From positions 1 through 18,031 of the forward strand of contig CAYPAX010000096.1 in NCBI GenBank assembly GCA_964408735.1: a stretch of DNA of 18,031 nt, in the 5' to 3' direction. This DNA is from UBA7887 sp964408735 (GTDB lineage Bacteria; Pseudomonadota; Alphaproteobacteria; UBA7887). The notes under the pieces are model-generated. The model worked only from the letters and a program-made list of their open reading frames with translations, had not been told where the DNA came from and did not search any database. The position numbers were made by a program, and so were the translations under genes. Shown here piece after piece: positions 6,304 to 13,468 of this stretch. Numbering within the stretch: position 1 is the stretch's first letter; each line of letters starts with the position of its first letter.

Positions 6304-7967
6304 GCGATCTCTTCAGCCCGGGGCGGATCGGGCCGCTGACGCTGCCGAACCGTATCGTCATGCCGTCCATGACCACGCGCTCTGCCGCTGAGAGCGGCGA
6401 GGTCACGGATGGCACCATCGCCTATTTCCGTGCCCGCGCCCGTGGCGGCGTGGGGCTGGTCACGGTCGAGATGGCCTCGCCCGAGGCGGTCGGCCGCCAC
6501 CGATATCGTGAGCTTGGCATCTATCACGACCGCTATCTGCCGGGCTTGCGGCGCTTGACCGCGGCGATCAAGGCCGAGGGGGCGTGCGCTGCCATCCAGC
6601 TCGGCCACGGCGGTGGCCACACCCGCGCCGACATTTGCGGCGAGACGCCGATCGCACCCTCCGCCGTGCCTCATGACGTCTACGAAGGCACCATGGAGAC
6701 GATCGTGCCGGAAGCCATGAGTCTGGCACGTATCGAGCAGACCACGGCAGCCTTCGTCGCCGCGGCCGAGCGCGCAGCCGCCGCCGGCTTCGATGCGGTC
6801 GAGATCCACGCCGCCCACGGCTATCTCATTTCGCAGTTCCTCTGCCCGGCCGAGAACCACCGCGACGACGCCTATGGCGGCAGCCTGGAGAACCGCGCCC
6901 GCTTCGGTCTCGACATTCTCGAACGCGTGCGCACAGCAGTGCCCGACCTGGGCCTAATCTATCGCTTGACCGTAGAGGATTTCTTTGCCGGCGGCATGCC
7001 GCTCAGCGATGGCATACAGGTTGCCGAATGGGCCGCCGCGCGCGGCGCCGATGCCATTCACGTCACCGCCGGGCATTACCGCTCCCAGCCGCCCAGCATC
7101 ATGATCCCGCCCATGGCCATGGCCGATGCCACCTTCCTCGACTTCGCCGCACAGGTGAAGGCGCGCGTCTCGGTGCCGGTCATCGCTGTGGCGCGACTCG
7201 GCGATCCCGATCTGGCAAAAGCTGCGCTGACAGATGGCAAGGCGGATTTCGTCGCCCTCGGCCGGCCGCTGCTCGCGGATGCCGACTGGCCGCGCAAGGT
7301 GCGCGCCGGCGAGCCCGTGCGCCGCTGCCTGGCTTGCAATTCCTGCGTCAACGGCATGCGCGGCGGCGCGCCGCTATCGTGCATCGTCAATCCCGCCATG
7401 GGGCGCGAAAGCGAACTCGAGGGAAGGGGGCTTGCCGTCAGCGACGAGCGCATCGCGGTCATCGGCGGCGGCCCGGCGGGGCTGACCTACGCGTCTCTGG
7501 TGGCGGAGCGGAACGCCGTCACCCTGTTCGAGCGTGCGGACCGCCTTGGAGGCGCCCTGCGGCTGGCGGCAAAGGCGCCGCTCTTCCAGGAGGTCGAGGC
7601 GGCCGAAGGTGCCTTCGATGCTTATATCGGTTCGCTTGAAAGTATCTGCCGCGCTGCCGGCGTCGATATCCGTCTCGGCACGGATCCGTTCTCGATGACA
7701 GGCGTGCTTGAGGGCTTCGACCGCGTCGTGCTGGCGACCGGTGCGCGCTATCGCTTTCCTCTGATGCGGCTGGGCTTGCCGCTGGCGCGCTGGCTGCCGG
7801 TCTCGCGCGACTGGCTGTACTATCGCGCCCGCACCGCCACGGGTGATGCCCTGCGGCGGCGCCTGGACGCGCCGGTGGTCGTGATCGGTGACGCCGCCGC
7901 GCCGGGCAAGACCCGGGCGGCGGTCGCCGGTGCTTACTCCGCGGCGTTCTCGACCAGCGCGTCGTAA
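6300..7967 (+). CDS. OYE-family NADH:flavin oxidoreductase with Fe-S motif and FAD-binding C-terminal domain
   Basis: A 555-residue flavoenzyme resembling 2,4-dienoyl-CoA reductase and trimethylamine dehydrogenase relatives. Residues 1-340 form an FMN-binding TIM barrel with EIHAAHGYL (His170, His173, Tyr175) and the AYGGSLENR motif. A 4Fe-4S cluster is predicted from CLACNSC (Cys343, 346, 349) plus Cys361 in SCIVNP. A Rossmann FAD-binding motif, VIGGGPAGL, starts at ~388. The final VVVIGDAAAPGKT segment closes the FAD domain. The usual inserted NAD(P)H-binding domain between these parts is largely absent, and the protein is about 100 residues shorter than FadH-type enzymes. Expected to reduce an activated C=C bond or oxidise an amine. 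Start is GTG 6300, inside the upstream stop. The last 34 bases overlap the convergent P460 gene. Confidence 0.87.
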   Translation: MSDLFSPGRIGPLTLPNRIVMPSMTTRSAAESGEVTDGTIAYFRARARGGVGLVTVEMASPEAVGRHRYRELGIYHDRYLPGLRRLTAAIKAEGACAAIQLGHGGGHTRADICGETPIAPSAVPHDVYEGTMETIVPEAMSLARIEQTTAAFVAAAERAAAAGFDAVEIHAAHGYLISQFLCPAENHRDDAYGGSLENRARFGLDILERVRTAVPDLGLIYRLTVEDFFAGGMPLSDGIQVAEWAAARGADAIHVTAGHYRSQPPSIMIPPMAMADATFLDFAAQVKARVSVPVIAVARLGDPDLAKAALTDGKADFVALGRPLLADADWPRKVRAGEPVRRCLACNSCVNGMRGGAPLSCIVNPAMGRESELEGRGLAVSDERIAVIGGGPAGLTYASLVAERNAVTLFERADRLGGALRLAAKAPLFQEVEAAEGAFDAYIGSLESICRAAGVDIRLGTDPFSMTGVLEGFDRVVLATGARYRFPLMRLGLPLARWLPVSRDWLYYRARTATGDALRRRLDAPVVVIGDAAAPGKTRAAVAGAYSAAFSTSAS

Positions 7968-8461
7968 GTGTGCATGTGGGCGGTGTCGCCGTAGCCTACG
8001 TGGCATTCGAGGCAGGCGGTCGAGCTGTCGCTCTTGATCTCGCCCGCCGGCGTGAAGATGCCGAAGTCCCAGTCGCGGTTGCGAAGATCATCGCCATAGT
8101 CCGCGCCCCAGCCGGCCTGCTTCTCCATCACCGCGATCGCCGCGAGCTGGCCCGGTATCAGGGCATCGTTGGCATCACGGAAGACCACTTCGTCGGCATT
8201 CATCTGCGGCTTGTAGACTTCCATCACGATCTGCGAACCGTCCGGCAGCATGCCGTCGTTCGCCGCTGCCGCCGCCGCCGCTGCCGAGTTGGCGAAGATG
8301 ATTGCGTATTGCGTGCCGTTGGCGCGCTCGCCTGCGTAGTACTGCACGAAGCTGTCGCGATAGTCGCTCGGGAAGGTGATCCGCTCCGGCCCGGCCAGCG
8401 CCGCCGTGCCGATGCCAGCAATAGCGATACCGGCAACCAAGAATCTCGTCATCATAGCCAT
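7934..8461 (-). CDS. Secreted cytochrome P460-family c-type cytochrome
   Basis: A 175-residue periplasmic protein: signal peptide 1-23 (cleavage after ALA, before GPERI), a beta-rich P460 domain with the YYAGERANGTQYAIIFAN and WDFGIFTPAGE segments, and a single C-terminal haem c site CLECH (Cys150, Cys153, His154). Family members oxidise hydroxylamine or act as cytochrome c'-beta NO binders. Which applies depends on a Lys-haem crosslink that cannot be read from sequence (Lys85 in VYKPQ is a candidate). Start ATG 8461 with GGGAGA 8 bases upstream; two further Met codons follow at once. It is the last gene of a minus-strand operon, 74 bases after the Gfo/Idh gene. A run of GCC codons (8262-8285) gives a poly-Ala stretch at residues 60-67. 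The 3' end overlaps the OYE gene by 34 bases. Confidence 0.87.
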   Translation of the reverse strand: MAMMTRFLVAGIAIAGIGTAALAGPERITFPSDYRDSFVQYYAGERANGTQYAIIFANSAAAAAAAANDGMLPDGSQIVMEVYKPQMNADEVVFRDANDALIPGQLAAIAVMEKQAGWGADYGDDLRNRDWDFGIFTPAGEIKSDSSTACLECHVGYGDTAHMHTYDALVENAAE

Positions 8462-8535
8462 GCTCTTGTTCTCCCTGTTCGAGGCAATTGGCGGGGCGCG
8501 ATAATCGCCGAAGGCGAGGTGACAGCCAAGCCTAA

Positions 8536-9684
8536 TCACGCGGGAATGTCGGGAATCTTCACCCATTGGCGCTGATCGGAGCTTTGCAGGGCGCATTCGG
8601 CGAGCTGGACGCCCTTGGCGCCGGCCCGCAGGTCCCAGGGGAAGGGAAAGTCCTCCATGACGTGGCGGGCGAACAACTGCCACTGGATCTTGAAGGCGCT
8701 CGGGAAATCGCCATTGTCCGGCACGCGCTGCCAGTCGCCATGGAAGTCGTGGCGGTTTGCGGGATCGGGATTGAAGACCGGTGCCGGCGAGGCGGCGCGG
8801 GGCTGGATCCAGCAGTCGTAAAGCCCGACCACGGCGCTGCCGAGCACGCCGTCGACCTGGATCACCGAGATATCGTCGCGGCGCACACGCGTGCCCCATG
8901 ATGTGGCCACATGCACGGGCATCTCCTCGTCGATGAGCATGGTGGCGAAGGCGGCGTCGTTAGCGGTCGCGACATAGGGCAAGCCCTTCTCGTCCCAACG
9001 CTCCGTGGTCTGGTTGAGCGCCAGGCAGCTGACGTCGGTGACCGCGCCGAACAGATTCTCCAGCACGTAGCGCCAGTGGGGCATGAGGTCGAGAACGATG
9101 CCGCCGCCGTCCTCCTTGCGGTAGTTCCAGGACGGGCGCTGGCCGCGCTGCCAGTCGCCTTCGAAGATCCAATAGCCGAAGTCGATCTTGACGGCGAGGA
9201 TGCGCCCGAAGAAGCCGCTGTCGAGCAGGCGCCGCAGCTTCAGCATGCCCGGCAGCCAAAGATAGTTCTGCACCACGCCATGCTTGACGCCGGCATCGCG
9301 GGCGGCGTGGTAGAGCGCGATGGCGCCGTCCATATCGACGGCGGTGGGTTTCTCGACATAGACATGTTTGCCGGCGGCGATGGCGCGCTTGGTGTTCTCG
9401 ACACGCTGCTCGGTGGGCGTGGCGTCGAAGAAGACCGTATCGCCAGCCTCGGACAAGGCGGAATCGAGATCCGTGGTCCAGCGTTCAACGCCGTGTGCCG
9501 CGGCAAGCGCCGCGAGCTTCTCCTCGTTGCGCCCGACCAGGATCGGGTCGATCGCGGCGCGCTCGCCGGTGTCGAGCTCGATGCCTTCGTCGAGCAGGGC
9601 GGCAATCGCCCAGCGCAAGTGCTGATTGACGCCGATACGCCCCGTAATGCCGTTGAGTATCAGCCCGAGCCGCTTGTCAGCCAT
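8536..9684 (-). CDS. Gfo/Idh/MocA-family oxidoreductase A
   Basis: A 382-residue NAD(P)-dependent dehydrogenase of the glucose-fructose oxidoreductase/inositol dehydrogenase class. The N-terminal Rossmann fold begins LGLILNGITGRIG, a divergent GxxGxxG. The catalytic-region EKP motif is at 111-113, and the DLMPHWRYV segment supplies the conserved active-site His203. Substrates in the family are sugars, inositols, sugar acids and some aromatic diols. Start ATG 9684 is preceded by GAGGAGG with 7 bases spacing. The gene starts 12 bases after the stop of the second Gfo/Idh gene, whose stop codon lies beside this ribosome site, so they are co-transcribed. The divergent glycine loop sets it apart from its neighbour, so it is not a recent tandem copy. 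Confidence 0.9.
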   Translation of the reverse strand: MADKRLGLILNGITGRIGVNQHLRWAIAALLDEGIELDTGERAAIDPILVGRNEEKLAALAAAHGVERWTTDLDSALSEAGDTVFFDATPTEQRVENTKRAIAAGKHVYVEKPTAVDMDGAIALYHAARDAGVKHGVVQNYLWLPGMLKLRRLLDSGFFGRILAVKIDFGYWIFEGDWQRGQRPSWNYRKEDGGGIVLDLMPHWRYVLENLFGAVTDVSCLALNQTTERWDEKGLPYVATANDAAFATMLIDEEMPVHVATSWGTRVRRDDISVIQVDGVLGSAVVGLYDCWIQPRAASPAPVFNPDPANRHDFHGDWQRVPDNGDFPSAFKIQWQLFARHVMEDFPFPWDLRAGAKGVQLAECALQSSDQRQWVKIPDIPA

Positions 9685-9696
9685 GGTCGTTCCTCC

Positions 9697-10713
9697 TCAA
9701 AGCGAGATCCTGCGCCCTTCGCGCCCGGATTCGAGCAGCGCGTCGATGATGCGGTGCACTTCGAGTATCTCCTCGCCGGTTACGCCGGGGTCGCGATCCT
9801 CGTCCAGGGCATCGAGAAAATCGGCAATCAATCCGCGATGGGGCTCGTGAGGCATCTCTGCGGTATTGGCGCTGAGCCCCCCTTCAGCCGGCGGCTTGCC
9901 GGCAGTCTCGCTGCTGCCGTCCTGATAGCGCACTTCCAGCCACTCGCCGATGAGAATGGCCGTGCCCTTGGTACCGACGATCTCGATACGGTCGCTGGCG
10001 CCCGGATAGAGCGCCGTGGTGGCCAGCAGATTGCCCGGCGCACCGTTCGCCAGCATGAGCCCGGCGGCGACGAAATCCTCGGCCTCCAGATCGTGCAGCG
10101 CGGTTCGTGCGGCGATCGCCGCGACCTCCGCGATGCCGCCGGTGAGGCTCTGGAAGAGGTCGATGAGGTGGATCGCCTGGGTGATCAGCACGCCGCCACC
10201 GTCGCGCGCATAGGTGCCGCGGCCGGGCTCGTCGTAATAGCTCTGCGGGCGCCACCAAGGCACGCTCACGGTCGCCATGCCGATCTCGCCGAGGGCGCCG
10301 GCCTCGATCAGCTCCCGGGCGCGCAGGCTAGAGTCGCGGAAGCGCCCTTGCAGCACCACGCCGAGCTTTACGCCGGCCTTGCGTGTGATCTCGACGACGC
10401 GCGCCGCATCGGCGGTGGTCGTTGCCAGCGGCTTGTCCAGCAGGATGTGCTTGCCGGCGGCGGCGGCGCGCTCGACCAATTCCAGGTGCGTATCAGGCGG
10501 CGTCACGATGACGAGGGCCGAGATGCCGGGATCCTCGAACAGACCATCGACATCGGTCGTGGTCGGCAGATCGTATTGGGCGGCAAAGGTATCGCAGCGC
10601 TCTTGCGTGCGGCTCGCGGCGATTGTCTCGACACGTCCCGACAGGTCGATCAGGCTGCGCGCATGTGCCGGGGCGCCGAAACCGAGGCCGATAAGGCCGA
10701 TACGTCTTTTCAC
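9697..10713 (-). CDS. Gfo/Idh/MocA-family oxidoreductase B
   Basis: A 338-residue NAD(P)-dependent dehydrogenase with a standard Rossmann start (RIGLIGLGFGAPAHA), the DKP motif at 93-95 (Lys94 catalytic) and the GGGVLITQAIHLIDLF segment carrying His182 and Asp185. It is the first gene of the minus-strand operon that continues with Gfo/Idh A and cytochrome P460. GTG start at 10713 with GGAGAG 6 bases upstream. Only 30 bases separate this start from the divergent TetR start, so both promoters must overlap coding DNA and the TetR protein is well placed to control this operon. The substrate is unknown; two Gfo/Idh enzymes in series suggest successive oxidations or oxidation and re-reduction of one sugar-like ring. 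Confidence 0.92.
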   Translation of the reverse strand: MKRRIGLIGLGFGAPAHARSLIDLSGRVETIAASRTQERCDTFAAQYDLPTTTDVDGLFEDPGISALVIVTPPDTHLELVERAAAAGKHILLDKPLATTTADAARVVEITRKAGVKLGVVLQGRFRDSSLRARELIEAGALGEIGMATVSVPWWRPQSYYDEPGRGTYARDGGGVLITQAIHLIDLFQSLTGGIAEVAAIAARTALHDLEAEDFVAAGLMLANGAPGNLLATTALYPGASDRIEIVGTKGTAILIGEWLEVRYQDGSSETAGKPPAEGGLSANTAEMPHEPHRGLIADFLDALDEDRDPGVTGEEILEVHRIIDALLESGREGRRISL

Positions 10714-10743
10714 TTGGGTCTCTCCATCGCTATAACCTCAGGC
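10708..10743 (+). promoter_or_regulatory. Putative leaderless promoter of the tetR-type gene
   Basis: TATAAC at 10731-10736 is a good -10 element. Seven bases separate it from the ATG at 10744, so transcription would begin at or next to the start codon. The matching -35 would be the weak TTTCAC at 10708-10713, 17 bases upstream and inside the divergent gene. No Shine-Dalgarno sequence precedes this ATG, which agrees with a leaderless message. Confidence 0.4.
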
Positions 10744-11388
10744 ATGAGCGCCAACGCCAAGACCGAGATGGCCCCCGCGCGCGACCCGGTGCGCACCCGC
10801 GCGCGCATCCTCGATGCGGCCAAGGCCGAGTTCGCCGAGCTTGGCCTGGGCGGCGCGCGGGTCGACGGAATCGCCATGCGGGCAGGCGTCAACAAACGCA
10901 TGCTCTACCATTATTTCGGCGGCAAGGACGATCTCTTTCTCGCCGTTCTCGAGGCCGCCTATGCGGACATTCGCGATGCCGAGAAGGCCTTGCGCCTGGA
11001 GCACCTGGCGCCGGTCGAGGCGATCACGACATTGGTCACCTTCACCTGGAACTATTTTCTCGAGAATCCCGAGTTCCTGCGCCTGGTCAATAGCGAGAAC
11101 CTGCACAAGGCGCGGCACCTGGAAGGCTCTGCCGTGATCCGCGACCTGCACACGCCGTTCGTCGCCATGGTCGGCGATATCCTGGCCCGCGGCGAGGCGG
11201 ATGGCTCGTTCCGCTGCGGTGTCGATCCGGTGCAGATCATCATGAGCATTGCGGCGTTGGGCTATTATTATTTGACTAACCGCTACACCTCTTCGATCCT
11301 TTACGATCGTGACCTGATGGCACAGGAGGCGCTCGATGCCCGTCTCGCCCACATACTCGATATGGTCCATGGATTTTTGCGACCCTGA
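10744..11388 (+). CDS. TetR/AcrR-family transcriptional regulator
   Basis: A 214-residue repressor-type protein. The N-terminal helix-turn-helix spans residues ~18-60 (ARILDAAKAEF ... VDGIAMRAGVNKRMLYHYFG). The C-terminal ligand domain has the FLENPEFLRLVNSENL and DLMAQEALDARLAHI stretches, resembling the NicS/RutR-like group that answers to small nitrogen heterocycles or catabolic intermediates; the ligand here is unknown. ATG 10744 is chosen as the first Met of the homology; the frame stays open far upstream but only as antisense to the Gfo/Idh genes. Divergent to the Gfo/Idh-P460 operon at 30 bases, it probably represses that operon and itself. A GNAT gene follows 9 bases after its stop. 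Confidence 0.92.
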   Translation: MSANAKTEMAPARDPVRTRARILDAAKAEFAELGLGGARVDGIAMRAGVNKRMLYHYFGGKDDLFLAVLEAAYADIRDAEKALRLEHLAPVEAITTLVTFTWNYFLENPEFLRLVNSENLHKARHLEGSAVIRDLHTPFVAMVGDILARGEADGSFRCGVDPVQIIMSIAALGYYYLTNRYTSSILYDRDLMAQEALDARLAHILDMVHGFLRP

Positions 11389-11397
11389 GGCCTTTCC

Positions 11398-11877
11398 ATG
11401 ATCCAGTTGCGACGAGAGCGTAAGGAAGACCAGGCTGCAATTCGTGCCGTGCACGACGCGGCGTTCGGCGGCCCTGACGAAGGCCGGCTTGTCGATCGCT
11501 TGCGCGGGGATGGCGAGACGGTACTGTCGTTGTCGGCCCTGGTGGACGGTAAGATTGTCGGCCACATTCATTTCAGCCGCCTGGCGATGGGCGTGCCGGC
11601 GGTGGCCTTGGCGCCGGTCGGCGTGCTGCCGAGCCATCAGCGTCGCGGTATCGGCTCCACCCTCGTGCGCAAGGGGCTTGAGCTGTGCCGAGAGCGGAAC
11701 ATCGCCGCCGTGCTGGTTCTTGGCGAGCCCGCTTTTTACGAGCGCTTCGGCTTTTCGGTCGAGCTTGCAGAAGGACTCGACTGTCCCTACTCGGGCCCGG
11801 CCTTGCAGGCGATCGAGCTTGCACCTGGTGCGATCCGCCCCGGCACGGTCGGCTATCCGCCTGCATTTTCCGCGTAG
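11398..11877 (+). CDS. GNAT-family N-acetyltransferase
   Basis: A 159-residue acetyltransferase using acetyl-CoA. Motif A is VGVLPSHQRRGIGSTLV, with the pyrophosphate-binding QRRGIG at 81-86, followed by FYERFGF, typical of the YhbS-like subgroup. The acceptor is not predictable. It starts 9 bases after the TetR stop, with a GAGG site overlapping that stop, so the two are co-transcribed. Its stop lies 2 bases from the stop of the convergent CoA-transferase gene, leaving no room for a terminator between them. Confidence 0.9.
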   Translation: MIQLRRERKEDQAAIRAVHDAAFGGPDEGRLVDRLRGDGETVLSLSALVDGKIVGHIHFSRLAMGVPAVALAPVGVLPSHQRRGIGSTLVRKGLELCRERNIAAVLVLGEPAFYERFGFSVELAEGLDCPYSGPALQAIELAPGAIRPGTVGYPPAFSA

Positions 11878-11879
11878 GG

Positions 11880-13361
11880 TCATGGCATCTCGGGTATGAA
11901 GCCCATGCGGTCGAGGACGTCGCGCTGCCTGTCTATGCCGTCGGCAATTTCGATCAGCGTCACGCCTGTCTCTCCGAGCTTGAAGATGGCGCGCTCCGTC
12001 ACATAGAGCACCTCCTGGCCTGCACGGCGGGCTTCGGCGCCGCTGAAGGTGACTTCGCGCACGCTGGCCACGAGCTTGGGCACGCTGCCGGGATTGGTGA
12101 TGACGATGCCGTTGCCGGTTTGCTCGACGCGCAGGCCCTTGGCCTCGAAAGTGCCGCAAAAGACGACTTTGCGGGCTTTGCGGGTGATGTCCATGAAACC
12201 GCCCGGGCCGACCACGCTATCGCCCAGGCGCGAGACGTTGACATTGCCGTCGGCGTCCATCTCGCCCATGCCGAGGAAGGCGATATCGATGCCGCCGCCG
12301 CTATAGAAATCGAACTGATCCAGCGCGCTGACGATGGCCTGCGGGTAGCGGCTGGCGCCGAAGAGCGGGCCGTCGATGAGGTCGCCGTTATGGCCGCCTT
12401 GCTCGACGGTGCCCCACAGCGCGGCTTTCTCTTGCGCCGACAGCAGGGCCGGAATGGCCGCCGCCATGCCGTAGCCGAAATTGACACTGGCGCCAGGGCG
12501 CAGCTCGCGAGCGGCACGGCCGGCGATGATCCGTCGCACGCCTTCGGGCGCCGCGCCTGCGCTGCCCTCGTTGTGGGCCACTTCGCCACTCAGCGCCGGG
12601 TCGTGGGCGCCGGCATGGGTTTGCATTTGTCCGTCGTGAAGGACGATGCGGTCGACCAGCACGCCGGGAATGCTGGCCAAACGTGCCGGCAGGATCGGCG
12701 CATCGGATAGCGCGCCCACTTGTGCGATCACCTGTCCGCCGGAATTGTGAGCTGCGAGTGCCACGGCGTAGGCATCGAGATCGGCAGGCTCGCGCTGCAG
12801 GCTGAGATTGCCGTTCGCATCCGCATCGCTGGCGCGAACGATTCCGACATCAACATGAAAGGGCTTGTAGCGGAGGTAGGGGCGGCCATCGAACATCACG
12901 CGTTCGACAAGATCCTCTTCGGCGCGGGCATTGGCCTTGCCGCCGCCGTGGTCGGGATCGACGAAGGTGCCGAGCCCGACCTCCGTGATCACGCCAGGGC
13001 GGCCCGCCCCGATCTCGCGGAACAGGGTGGAGAGCACGCCGGCCGGTAGCACATAGGCCTCGATCAGGTTCTCGCGTGCCAGGGCCTGCATTGCCGGGGC
13101 CCAGGCCCAATGGCCGCCGATGACACGCCTGACCAAGCCTTCATGGGCGAAACGGCCGACACCGCTGCCGTTGCCGTCGCCGACGCCGAGGGCATGCACC
13201 AGGGTGACGCCGCGGGGGTGCCCGGTGGCGAGGAAACGCGCCTCGATCGCCGCCATTACCGCATCGGCCTCCAGCAGGCCGCCGCCGGAGCCGGTGATCG
13301 CCACCGTCGCACCATCCCTTATGGCAGAGGCCGCTTCCGTTGCACTCGTCGCCTTGCTCAT
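11880..13361 (-). CDS. Fused alpha/beta family I CoA-transferase (acetate/3-oxoacid type)
   Basis: A 493-residue enzyme that moves CoA between carboxylic acids through a glutamyl-CoA intermediate. The first half is the alpha-type domain (AITGSGGGLLEAD near 22-33); the second half is the beta-type domain with the catalytic Glu320 in WGTVEQGGHNGD. Single-chain enzymes of this type (YdiF-like) are ~520 residues, so it is slightly short but complete. Start ATG 13361 has only a weak site (GGAAA). It is divergent from the acyl-CoA dehydrogenase across a 107-base gap that holds a 16-bp palindrome. Likely job: activating an acid from the pathway as its CoA ester for the dehydrogenase next door. Substrate range not predictable. 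Confidence 0.9.
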   Translation of the reverse strand: MSKATSATEAASAIRDGATVAITGSGGGLLEADAVMAAIEARFLATGHPRGVTLVHALGVGDGNGSGVGRFAHEGLVRRVIGGHWAWAPAMQALARENLIEAYVLPAGVLSTLFREIGAGRPGVITEVGLGTFVDPDHGGGKANARAEEDLVERVMFDGRPYLRYKPFHVDVGIVRASDADANGNLSLQREPADLDAYAVALAAHNSGGQVIAQVGALSDAPILPARLASIPGVLVDRIVLHDGQMQTHAGAHDPALSGEVAHNEGSAGAAPEGVRRIIAGRAARELRPGASVNFGYGMAAAIPALLSAQEKAALWGTVEQGGHNGDLIDGPLFGASRYPQAIVSALDQFDFYSGGGIDIAFLGMGEMDADGNVNVSRLGDSVVGPGGFMDITRKARKVVFCGTFEAKGLRVEQTGNGIVITNPGSVPKLVASVREVTFSGAEARRAGQEVLYVTERAIFKLGETGVTLIEIADGIDRQRDVLDRMGFIPEMP

Positions 13362-13403
13362 GACGTTTCCGCTTGCCCGCCGGGGGCCTTCTCCGGTACT
13401 TAA

Positions 13404-13419
13404 GTAACCAATTAGTTAC
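13404..13419. promoter_or_regulatory. 16-bp near-palindromic operator candidate
   Basis: GTAACCAATTAGTTAC is palindromic except for one base pair (14 of 16 positions symmetric). It lies in the 107-base gap between the divergent CoA-transferase and acyl-CoA dehydrogenase starts, the expected place for one dimeric repressor to control both. The A/T-rich symmetric form suits TetR- or MarR-type regulators. I do not see the same site at the tetR start in this window, so the cognate regulator is unresolved. Confidence 0.6.
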
Positions 13420-13468
13420 ATCAAATGGCGGTCGTTGAAAAGTCTGAATCGACCGCGGGAGAAAACCC

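Noticed and set aside
8911..10743. Long plus-strand open frame running into the TetR gene
   Set aside because: It is antisense to the two Gfo/Idh genes, has low-complexity composition and no domain. High GC keeps the complementary frame open; only the part from 10744 is TetR.
10738..12159. 473-codon minus-strand open frame opposite TetR and GNAT
   Set aside because: It crosses three real genes in a non-coding frame and contains no recognisable motif.
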